Shown here piece by piece: positions 32,925-42,562 of a stretch of DNA of 64,000 bases. Source of the stretch: Blastobasis lacticolella (lineage: Eukaryota; Arthropoda; Insecta; Lepidoptera; Blastobasidae); the NCBI GenBank assembly GCA_905147135.1, contig LR990048.1:20010563-20074562 (forward strand). The letters run 5' to 3'. The position numbers and the translations under genes were made by a program. The notes below the pieces were generated by a model. The model had not been told where the DNA came from, ran no database searches, and saw nothing but the letters and a program-made list of their open reading frames with translations. The stretch's first letter is position 1; every line of letters starts with the position of its first letter.

Positions 32925-34274
32925 ACCACGTTCGTAGGCTATACCCTAGAGACCCTACACGTGACCCCCGGGTGGTGCGAAGAGTGCAGCCGAAATTGCT
33001 TGGTGGTAGGGCCTCGGCCCGCATGGCTAGCGACCACCCACGGAGATGAGTCTGCATGGCGCTAAGCAGCCCATGGGCTGTGTTCCGCCAGAGTACTCCG
33101 TGAGCCATTTCCCCTCGTCCGAGTGCTGTAATGTTGGTACTCTGTAGGTCCCAGTTTTGTGTCGGACATTATAGGGGGGGTGGGCGTGACAGGTTGGCGC
33201 GGGGGCCAGGGAGACCCGATGAAACGGCTCGTCGCTGGCCGCCCGCCAGTTAGTAGGGGACCCGAACCCGGGCATCACTTTCAACCTCCGGCCCGGGAGG
33301 CTGTCCTTCCAACTGCGCGAAAAATCCTGGGGATTCCTGTCGTGCCAGGGTAGGAGACTGGAGTGGACCCGACAGGTATCTTCAGAGGGGGTTCGGGGGC
33401 CCTTCCGTCCCCCGTGCCAGCTTTTCACACAACCCATCCCTCTGCAGCGTCCTGTAGCAAAACATCTTTGCCCTGCTGGATACCAATGTTACAGCACTCC
33501 TTTTTTACCCCTCTAAAAATACCATGGCAAAAAGTAAAACAAAGAGTAAGGTTTTTTCAGCGGCACCTCTTTCCACACTTCGAGTGGACTTTTGCAACAT
33601 CAGGGGCCTCCACTCCAACCTGAACGCCGTACATCACCACCTTGAGACGGCGAAGCCTGCCTTACTCTTTCTGACTGAAACACAGATATCACCTCCGGCC
33701 GACACTTCGTACCTCCACTATCCTGGGTACAAGTTAGAACACAGGTATCTTCCTCGCGCTGGTGTGTGCTTATTCGTCAGAAGTGATATCTGCTGTCGAC
33801 GTCTTGCCATTGAACAGAGTGACGAATCTGTTTTGTGGGTGTGCGTGGAACAGGGCGGCTGCCCTAAGCCAAATTCAAGTATCTCACTTATCGCAAATTT
33901 TACAGGAGAGCGTAAAAACGTTAATCAGTGTTTTTATTGAAACATTGTGAATTTATAAATACAAAAATGTAAGAATACCATTGGAAATATAATTTAAAAT
34001 ACTTGTATGTAAAAAAAAATTACTTTAGATTTCTACTTACATTTTGACGAACAAAAATAGTGTTCTCCGTAGAAATATTGATTGATTTACCAAAAATATT
34101 TTACGCTATAAACAAGTAACTTGAGATACTTGATTATACATTAGCAGACAAGATTGTATTTAACATTTATTTAAAATAGAAAACAAGTAATTATGGCTTT
34201 AGGAAAATAAAAAATTAAGTAGTATAGTAGGTTTATTTTAAAACTAAACAAAAATAAATTGAAAAACGACTTAG

Positions 34275-34620
34275 AAAATTCATCATCAACATCATCATCT
34301 TGGCGTTAACACTCCCGCGCAACACACGAGGGCCCGGGGTCCGCCTTCCTGTTTTTCTTTGCCCACTTTGCCTGGTCTTCGGCATCCTTAATGGTGAGTC
34401 TGTTGACATGCATTTCACTCTTAACGATGTCCAGCCAGCGCTTCTTGGGCCGGTCTCTCCTTCCCGTACCTGGCGGGGGTGGCATGGCCAGATACATAAT
34501 TTGACATCTGTTCTCCACATAATTTGCCGGTCTGCGCAAGACGTGGCCGTACCATCGATGGCGGCACTCTTGTAGCTTAACTGCGATGTCCCACACATCC
34601 ACCGCAGCATTTTCATTTCC
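34275..34620 (-). pseudogene. RTE/BovB-like C-terminal fragment
   Basis: The frame at 34306-34602 reads RWYGHVLRRPANYVENRC and RDRPKKRWLD, the C-terminal end typical of RTE-type LINE proteins. The start of the fragment (KMLRWMCG) is in another frame. It ends in an ATGATGATG-type tail at 34275-34300. Confidence 0.65.
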
Positions 34621-34672
34621 AATATAAATTACGCGTAACGTATTTTGTTCTAATCAAATTGTCTTTAATGTT

Positions 34673-35070
34673 TCAATTGTCTTCACACTCATCGTCATGA
34701 TCAATTAAATCATGTGAATTTACATTGTCACCTAAATTTAACCAATATGTTTGTCTATTTCTAGGCATTAATGGAACTAATTTGTCGACTATTTCTTGCT
34801 TTTTAGAAGGTGTCACACCTCTTACAATTTGTGTACTTTTAGGCAAATCCTGCACTGAATATTTTTTTTGCAATAAATCTAAACTTTTGTATTCGTCTTC
34901 GAATTTCTTCTTATATGACATTGTTCTATCTCCTTTTGAGAACTTTACCTCTACTAACCGGTTCTATAAGATCTTCCGGTTGTATAAGATCTTCCCGTTG
35001 TATAAGATATTTCAGTTGTATGCGATTTTCCGGTTGTATAAGATCTTCTGCAAGCTCGGATTGTAATTCC
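34673..35070 (-). other. unknown ORF pair with tandem EDLIQP repeats
   Basis: Minus strand: after a TTTCAG acceptor-like site (about 35072), a short frame encodes four to five copies of a 7-residue unit of the form (R/P)EDLIQP and stops at about 34930. An 82-residue frame starting MSYKKKFEDEYKSLDLL (34921-34673) follows about 5 nt later, and contains KQEIVDKLVPLMPRNRQTYW. I do not recognise either product. The layout suggests an exon of a transposon-encoded gene, perhaps belonging to the enclosing DNA element. Confidence 0.35.
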
Positions 35071-35164
35071 ACTCTGAAATTATTGAAAACCTTTTATAGT
35101 ATAGGTACATTTTTATAGCGTATACATACATTTGATAGTGTATGAACGGACGTTAATACAAGTC

Positions 35165-35275
35165 GCAGGGGGTCACAGGATGCGGAGCGCATGCGATCGG
35201 TCGCTCTGGAAATCTATGGGGGAAGCCTATATTCAACAGTGGACGTCCTTTTACTAAAGGATGGATGAGTGAACT
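35165..35275 (+). mobile_element. RTE 3' end fragment
   Basis: Translates to SLWKSMGEAYIQQW, close to the C-terminus at 26466-26515, followed by a GGATGGATGA tail. It is a diverged 3' fragment only. Confidence 0.55.
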
Positions 35276-35369
35276 TCTAGGTGTTCCTGAGACACAGCAC
35301 CCTGACAGACGGACTGATGTACCAAAAGATTTTTAGATGTTGTTTGAAAACCACACCGATATTCAAAGC

Positions 35370-36110
35370 AGCAAGTGCCGCAGTTCCAAGGGACACCCCT
35401 TTCCATCTCAAATAGTATCGGGATCCTTGGTGTCGACATATCGGATAACGTGCGCTTCCGGAGTCACCTAGAAGGTAAGGCCAAACTGGCTTCGAAAAAG
35501 CTTGGCGTGCTTAACCGGTCCAGGCGTTACTTCACCCCAGGGCAGCGCCTGCTGCTGTACAAGGCACAAGTGCGGCCTCATATGGCGTCTTGTTCCCATC
35601 TTTGGGCCGGCGAAACTGCCGACCTGCTTAATCCTTTGGACTCCGTACAGAGACGCGCCGTACGAATTGTCGACGATCCCATACAAACAAGCAAGTTAGA
35701 ACCACTAGCTAACCGAAGGGACTTTGGCTCCCTGTGTGTGTTCTATCGGCTGTACAATGGGGAGTGTTCCGAGGAACTTTTCGATCTGGTGCCCATAGCA
35801 CAATTCCGCCATCGCACCACCCGCCGTGGGCTGGGCACTCATCCCCACTACGTAGACCCTCTGTTGGTCACCACGCGAAGGTTCGAAAGAACGTTTCTCG
35901 CTCGTACGATTCGGATGTGGAATGAGCTCCCAGCCACAGTGTTTCCTTTGGACTATGACATGGGATCGTTCAAGAGGTATATTAGAGTTCTCTTTAGAGG
36001 CGGGCAACGTATTTGTGACTCCCCTGGTGTTGCTGATTATGATGTGACCACTTTCCATCAGGTGGCCCGCTTGCCTGTTTGTCTGCTAAGTAACATAAAA
36101 AAAAAAAAAC
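35370..36110 (+). mobile_element. LINE-Y copy 4, 5' truncated
   Basis: Corresponds to 38809-39540 of copy 3 with few differences. The open frame 35375-36115 covers the RT thumb and C-terminal domain. It reads past the usual HRRR end because of a small change (GVADYDVTTFHQ). The A-rich end is at 36098-36109. Confidence 0.85.
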
Positions 36111-39100
36111 GGTAACTATCGGGAAAAATTTTAAATTTTGCACCCCACGGCCTTAGCAAAGTCACATCATAATCAACGTGTCCTCAACGCCGTCAATGGA
36201 AAGTATCATAATAAACCTCTTTACTCACCCATTAGTGTCTTGATTCTGCAAACACATTCGAACCATTTGTTGTCCGCGACCAGATTTAGAAGGACAATAC
36301 GTATTATAACACCCGACGAATTATAACGACGTTATTTCATATATGTATTTTGTAATAAACACACAAATGCTTAAATGTTAGATAAAATGCTCCAGCCAAA
36401 CATACATTTAAACGCACTACCTACATAATTATATTATAAAAGTCACTTTCTGAAGTAAAACATATGCCTACCCTCAACATCGACTAGCACCATAATTCTA
36501 CGTTAAAAGCAAGTATCTCTGTAGATACTTGTTTTCAGCTTTGCATTGAATGTTTCTTAGCACTAAAATAAGTACTTAGAAATAAAGTATCTGTTAGTCT
36601 ATTTGAGTTACAAGTATCTTGATAACACTTACTTGTTTTTAGATTAGAAACGGAAAATATACTTTGTTTTAGCGTAGATTTCACAACCAGAAAAAGATAC
36701 TTGAAACATATAATTATCTGTAACTTCCGAATTAAATCGAATTTAACTAAAATTATAAAATTGATAGACATGTCTTGGTATGCTTTAACTGAAAATGAAA
36801 TAATATTTTTTTTTTTTTAAATTGAGATACTTGACTTCTGACTTGAGCCGAGGGAGGTTCATCCCGTGTCTACGCATGCCTATACAACAACCGTCACGGC
36901 GTAGGTGAGACAAATCGGTTTTTTGAGCACATTCAATGCGCTACCGACAAGGTTCTTGAGCGGTGTCCTTCGGCTGAGTTGGTAGTTTTAGGAGACTTTA
37001 ATGGTCACCACACTGAGTGGCTAGGGTCAAGCCGCCCTACCAACCCCGCCGGGAGATCCGCCCACGAATTTACTTTGGCCAATGGTCTCACGCAGCTGGT
37101 ATTAGAACCCACCTACTTACCGGATGTTGTGGGCCGTAATCCTTCTTTGTTAGATCTTCTGTTGACCTCCCACCCAGACGGTTATCGGGTGTCCGTCGAT
37201 GCTCCTCTTGGGACATCTGACCACTGCCTGGTCCGTTCTGAGGTGCCTCTTGCTAAACCCGAACGGGCTCGCCCCAGTGGGTCACGCAAGGTATGGCACT
37301 ATGGTTCAGCAGACTGGGATGGATTGCGAGAATTCTTCGCGTCGTACCCGTGGATGCAGCTTTGCTTTTCCTCAAATGACACCAACACCTGTGCCGCCGC
37401 TGTAGCTGATGTCATACTGCAGGGAATGGAATGTTTTATCCCATCTTCTGTAGTCCGTCTCGGCGGCAAAAGTCAGCCCTGGTACGATAGGCCTAGTGCT
37501 GAGGCAACTCGCCTTAAGCAGGATGCTTTTCGTGCCTGGACAGTGGCTCGGGCCCAAAAGGACCCTAACACCCACATTTTGAGGAAAAAGTACAATGCTG
37601 TATCGAGGTCTACAAAGAGGGTAATGGCCAGAGCAAAATTTAATTTCATTGGCGGAATTGGAGAGAAACTGATCAGCTACCCCTCTGGGAGCCGTGCTTT
37701 TTGGTCTCTCTCCAAAGCTGTCGAGGGGAACTTTTGTCGGACCACCCTTCCACCTTTGCGCAAGCCGGATGACCAATTGGTCCACACAGCAAAAGAGAAA
37801 GCCGATCTCTTAGGTAATCTTTTTGCTCATAACTCAACTCTAGATGATGGGGGAGCTGCACCGCCTACCATCTTACGGTGTGAGGGCATCATGCCCGAGG
37901 TTCGATTCACCCAAAAAATCATAAAACGTGTGCTTCTCTCCCTAGACATCCGGAAGTCCAGTGGACCTGATGGCATTCCGGCTATCGTTCTCAAAAAATG
38001 TGCTCCCGAGTTGTCTCCCGTGTTAATGCGCCTATTCAAGCTTTCCTACACCTCTGGAACGGTGCCGTCTTCATGGAAGCTAGCCCATGTGCATCCGATA
38101 CCCAAGAAGGGTGACAATTCGGACCCATCAAACTACAGGCCTATAGCGGTAACCTCCTTGCTCTCTAAGGTGATGGAGCGGGTTATCAATATCCAGCTCC
38201 TCGGATACCTAGAGGATCACTAGCTGATCAGTGACCGTCAATATGGCTTCCGTCATGGTCGCTCAGCTGGTGACCTTCTTGTGTACCTAACACACCGGTG
38301 GGCTGAGGCTGTCGAGAGCAAGGGGGAGGCTCTGGCTGTCAGTCTTGATATAGCCAAGGCATTTGATCGGGTCTGGCACAGGGCACTGCTAACAAAACTC
38401 CCGAAGTACGGTATCCCCGAGGGGCTCTGCAATTGGGTATCCAGCTTTCTGTCTGGACGGAGCATCCAAGTCGTTGTCGACGGATGCTGCTCCGATACCA
38501 AGACCATTAATTCTGGAGTACCCCAAGGTTCAGTGCTATCTCCCACGCTGTTTCTTCTGCATATCAATGATATGCTGAATATTCCCAGTATTCATTGCTA
38601 TGCAGATGACAGTACTGGAGATGCTTGTTATACTGGCCGTGCGAATATCCCTCGTTCCGTGGTGTCGGAAAGCCAAATAAGACTTGTGTCAGAGATTGAA
38701 CACTCCTTGGAGCAAGTTGCTCACTGGGGCAGACTGAACCTAGTGGAATTCAACCCTTCAAAGACACAGGTCTGCGCATTTTCCGCCAAAAAGGATCCCT
38801 TTGTCAATGTGCCGAAGTTCCAAGGGACACCCCTTTCCATCTCAAAAAGTATCGGGATCCTTGGTGTCGACATATCGGATAACGTGCGCTTCCGGAGTCA
38901 CCTAGAAGGTAAGGCCAAACTGGCTTCGAAAAAGCTTGGCGTGCTTAACCGGTCCAGGCGATACTTCACCCCAGGGCAGCGCCTGCTGCTGTACAAGGCA
39001 CAGGTGCGGCCTCATATGGAGTATTGTTCCCATCTTTGGGCCGGCGAAACTGCCGACCTGCTTAATCCTTTGGACTCCGTACAGAGACGCGCCGTACGAA

Positions 39101-39556
39101 TTGTCGACGATCCCATACAAACAAGCAAGTTAGAACCACTGGCTAACCGAAGGGACTTTGGCTCCCTGTGTGTGTTCTATCGGCTGTACAATGGGGAGTG
39201 TTCCGAGGAACTTTTCGATCTGGTGCCCACAGCACAATTCCGCCATCGCACCACCCGCCGTGGGCTGGGTACTCATCCCCACTACGTAGACCCTCTGTTG
39301 GTCACCACGCGAAGGTTCGAAAGAACGTTTCTCGCTCGTACGATTCGGATGTGGAATGAGCTCCCAGCCACAGTGTTTCCTTTGGACTATGACATGGGAT
39401 CGTTCAAGAGGTATATTAGAGGTCTCTTTAGAGGCGGGCAACGCATTGGTGACTCCCCTGGTGTTGCCGATGTCCATAGGCGGCGGTGACCACTTTCCAT
39501 CAGGTGGCCGCTTGCCTGTTTGTCTGCTAAGTAACATAAAAAAAAAAAAAAAAAAA

Positions 39557-39965
39557 GCCCATACACTCCAGCTTTTGTAAAACAATGGGAACGGCGACAG
39601 TGTCAAATGCTTTTATTAAATCCAAGAATACCACCAAGAACTTCTTGTTCTCATCTACATTTTCTACTATGAGTGAGGTAAGCACTATGACAGCATCCTC
39701 TGCTGAGAGACCCTTCCTACAACCATACTGGCTCTCAGATATGTTATATTTGTCCAAATAATTTATTAGTCTACATTGTAATAATTTTTCAATTATTTTG
39801 GAGATTGCAGGCAAGACAGATAGGTCTGTAGTTACTGGGCACGTCGCCGTCTCCTCCCATGTACACTACCCGGTGTGATAGTTGATCAATCAATAATTCT
39901 TCATTCTATATCTCTCAATTAATAATTTTGGAAGAACGCCCTTAGCGAAACACAAATTTACTAGA
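39557..39965 (-). pseudogene. LINE-Z reverse transcriptase fragment
   Basis: The frame 39527-39814 holds PAISKIIEKLLQCRLINYLD, SQYGCRKGLSAEDAV and FLDLIKAFDTVAVP, the same RT blocks as the fragment at 8145-8640. It abuts the A-tail of LINE-Y copy 3 at 39556. Confidence 0.65.
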
Positions 39966-40345
39966 TGACAAATTTTCGGGCACCACCACTTCTTCTTCAA
40001 GTTTCAAGAATTTAGTTGAGACATTATCCCAGGCTGGGGCGTTTATTGATTTAAGGACCATTGAAACAGTATAAACTTCATGAGGATCGTGAATACCGAT
40101 CCAAATATAGAACAAAAGTATTGCAGAACCTGTAAACTGTAACCTCCCGAGCCAAGAAGAGTAGTCGAGAGCCCTAAGCTGTCAGGTGTTTGGATCGGAC
40201 AGGAAATAAAACTGTTATGAATACTTATTTGATTATTAACAATTACGATTTCAAATTTACTAGCAGTTTACTCAAACACAACCAATCAATACGTTCACAA
40301 GGATTAAAATTTCTAACATTTATATTTGATCAATATTATATTTGA
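39966..40345. other. unassigned spacer
   Basis: No gene or recognised repeat. The last 20 bp (GATCAATATTATATTT) also flank the SINE-1 copy in gene A intron 9, in inverted orientation (9588-9603). Confidence 0.4.
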
Positions 40346-40507
40346 GGACCTGATTGTTCCAGTTGGTTAACATGCCGTTTGCAGTCATGCGGTCTGCCAC
40401 GCAGAGGTCCCGGCTTCGGGACCTCTTAAAAATGTATAAGTAGTTTATCAGTTATCTAGCACTCATAACATAAGCTTTGCTTACTTTAGGGCTAGATAAG
40501 GCAGTGT
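40346..40507 (+). mobile_element. SINE-1 copy, internally deleted
   Basis: Has the 5' tRNA-like part (CCAGTTGGTTAACATGCCG) and the 3' end but lacks the middle. It lies downstream of the P450 relic exon, as the fragment at 8868-8947 does for gene A. Confidence 0.65.
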
Positions 40508-40619
40508 GAATTGTCCAAAAAAAATTTAATTATTTATAGGGACAACCAGACAACGGGAAAAGTAAAAATTGACAGCATAAGAGAAACGTTATATGTCACA
40601 AAAAATTCTATTTGAAAGT

Positions 40620-40786
40620 TCATGTTTTAGTTCTGAAGCGCACCCAGTGTCCTCCCAGCATCTTGACATTAAAGGTGGTGGGGTTAAGCTTGACCGGGAT
40701 CTGGGTCTTGGCACCCGGAGACAGCTCCATGCTCTTTAGGAGCTGGTACACCATCACCTTCACTTCGCACAGCGCGAACCAGACAC
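40620..40786 (-). pseudogene. orphan last exon of a CYP9A-like gene
   Basis: Reads WFALCEVKVMVYQLLKSM and, at its end, GGHWVRFRTKT before a TGA at 40620-40622, like exon 10 of genes A-C. No other exon of this copy lies between 40787 and gene B. The splice acceptor has been lost: where gene A has CCAGGG, this copy has a changed sequence with no AG. Its 3' flank (40545-40619) matches that of gene A (9005-9078). The bases at 40825-40915 weakly resemble the gene A upstream region (20146-20230), as if a deletion joined promoter to last exon. Confidence 0.8.
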
Positions 40787-40947
40787 GGACACAGAACAAA
40801 TAACTAAAAAAATTAACTTTGACACTTACCTTACGAAGCTGCGATCAAATAACAAATGTGACATAGTTTTTTATGGAAGAGGGGGTCGTTCTCGGTGCAC
40901 TCACTGTTGAAATAGCCCAAATGCTCAAAGTCGCTTAGGTCTTGTTG

Positions 40948-41163
40948 ACAACCTGAGTGGTTCAGTTGGTTAACATGCCACGTCTGCCACGTAGAGGTCT
41001 CGGGTTTTATTCCCGGCTGCGCAGAAATTGAAATGATGAATACAAATTTCTATTACGGGTTTGGGCGTAGTCTGTATAATAAGTATGTATTTAAAAAAGT
41101 ATATCAGTAGTTTATCAGCTTCCTGGCACCCATAATACATGCTTTGCTTACTTTGGGGCTTTG
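40948..41163 (+). mobile_element. SINE-1 copy
   Basis: Plus-strand copy with a changed B box (GGGTTTTATTCC) and the family's 3' end TTTGCTTACTTTGGGGC. Diverged from the copy at 60237. Confidence 0.7.
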
Positions 41164-41394
41164 TCCAAGTTTATTTATTTATCTTCTGTCTATGCCTAAT
41201 GGGAGACAACAGCAGTCTAATGATTTTATGAATGTCTAGAGGACCCGGTGCGACTTCGTTCGCGTATACCTGCTTTACCCCTACGTACCCTTTTCTTTCT
41301 TGCAACCTTCGTCATGAATCACTTGTTGAAAACCGCAGGGTCACGGAGGTCAGATAGCAGTCGCTCCACTGTAATTACCTTATCTTCCACCAGC

Positions 41395-41715
41395 AGTGCC
41401 TAACCATAGAAAAGGCACCACCCGCCGTGGGCTTGGTACTCATCCTCACTACGTAGACCCTCTGTTGGTCACGACGCGAAGGTTCGAAAGAACGTTTCTC
41501 GCTCGTACGATTCGGATGTAAAATGAGCTCCCAGCCACAGTGTTTCCTTTGGACTATGACATGGGATCGTTCAAGAGGTATATTAGAGGTCTCTTCAGAG
41601 GCGGGCAACGCATCAGTGACTCCTCTGGTGTTGCTGATGTCCATAGGCGGCGTTGACCACTTTCCATCAGGTGGCCCGCTTGCCTGTTTGTCTGCCGTAT
41701 AACATAACATAACAT
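41395..41715 (+). mobile_element. LINE-Y copy 5, 3' end only
   Basis: Starts within the C-terminal coding part (TTRRGLG) and runs to the tail and an (AACAT)n end at 41700-41715. One substitution makes a stop where other copies read MWNEL. Strongly similar to copies 2-4. Confidence 0.8.
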
Positions 41716-42199
41716 AAAAAGGTAAATGCGGAATTTTTGGACCCCAACTAGTGTCGCAGCTACTTAGATTCGTAATCGCACAAACATTTAGGCGACGCCT
41801 AAGTTGATTACAGATATTCCAAACAACAAGAGTATTGCACCAATCACCAACCTTAGGTGAAAACTAAATGTCAAAATGTCAAAAAGCGAATTGCAAACAA
41901 AGATATCTTGAAGGTAGATCCCTACGATCAGCAATAGATCACCATCATCGTCCTAGCACTTATTCCGGTTTCTGCCCAGTCCGCTTTCCTACTCATTCTT
42001 CTCCATTTCGCCCGGTCTTTGGCATCCTCGCGTCGAAAGGCGTTAGTTCTCGCATTCGACTCAGCGAGGTCAATCCATCGCTTCTTGTCTACGGGGCCTC
42101 TATTCTGACACCGGTAGGTAACTGTTTGATCATGATAATACTAATTAAAAGACGATTATCGTAATATTTCTCAGTGCAAACTAAGTCACAAACAATTTA
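41716..42199. other. repeat fragments upstream of gene B
   Basis: 41878-41950 (AAAGCGAATTGCAAACA and following) is repeated at 42408-42478. 41930-42110 on the minus strand resembles pieces at 49780-49860 and 62875-62960 and has the look of an RTE-derived tail. No gene. Confidence 0.4.
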
Positions 42200-42405
42200 A
42201 TCCACATTAATTATGTTGATCTTTATTAACTGCATCTCTTTTTCAGCGTTTTTTGTTCACATACCACATGACATGATGTCTCTCTTCTATAGGCCTGCTG
42301 AAAGAGATTTCTTCTTAGAAATAAGTAATGCCTGTTGTGTGGTCTTTAATTTTGTAATTTCTTTATACTATATATTGTGTGTAATAAGTTGTTAAATAAA
42401 TAAAA
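42200..42405 (+). mobile_element. LINE 3' tail
   Basis: GGCCTGCTGAAAGAGATTTC, then an A/T-rich stretch ending in AAATAAATAAA at about 42395-42403. This is a typical 3' UTR of a LINE. Only the tail is present. Confidence 0.4.
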
Positions 42406-42562
42406 TGACAAAAAGTGAATTGCAAACATAGAGATATTTTAGGGTGAAGCTTATGACCATCAATAGATCGTCATCATTAACAGGGTCACGGAGAGCAGAT
42501 GGCAGTCGATGGCAGCAGTTTACTCAAAACTTAGGTTTCGATTAAAGTCCAAGGCAAAGTAT

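Larger units (their letters stand above)
33863..36848. mobile_element. insert in LINE-Y copy 3, probable DNA transposon with nested LINEs
   Basis: The outer ends carry the inverted repeat TCAAGTATCTCA (about 33877-33888) and its complement TGAGATACTTGA (about 36824-36835). Subterminal variants of AAGTATCT or its complement recur near 34120-34140 and 36508-36715. No target duplication was identified. Inside are an RTE-like tail (34275-34620), an unknown ORF (34673-35070), an RTE 3' end (35165-35275) and LINE-Y copy 4 (35370-36110). Confidence 0.5.
33524..39489 (+). pseudogene. LINE-Y endonuclease/reverse transcriptase, interrupted
   Basis: N-terminal endonuclease segment 33524-33862 (LRVDFCNIRGLHSNLNAV, LLFLTETQISP). 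After the insert, from about 36865, it continues with VYACLYNNRHG, VVLGDFNGHHTEWLGS and TSDHCLV, then the linker and the RT. An in-frame TAG at 38221-38223 splits the RT into 36979-38223 and 38281-39489. Catalytic CYADD is present. The last 700 bp are almost identical to copy 4 (35370-36110), so the family moved recently. Confidence 0.8.
32925..39556 (+). mobile_element. LINE-Y copy 3, with 5' UTR, split by a 3 kb insert
   Basis: 32925-33523 resembles a LINE 5' UTR and is shared in part with 9795-10228. The ORF begins at 33524. Similarity stops at about 33862 and resumes at about 36849 exactly where the endonuclease reading should continue, running to the HRRR stop at 39489 and an A-rich end at 39556. 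The two parts therefore fit one element carrying an insertion. Confidence 0.75.

Noticed and set aside
32653..33437. Several short frames around the LINE-Y 5' leader
   Set aside because: GC-rich leader sequence gives open frames on both strands without conserved motifs.
34725..35066. Plus-strand frame with LYKIF repeats
   Set aside because: It is the complement of the EDLIQP repeat region; the minus strand has the acceptor-like site and the more protein-like composition.
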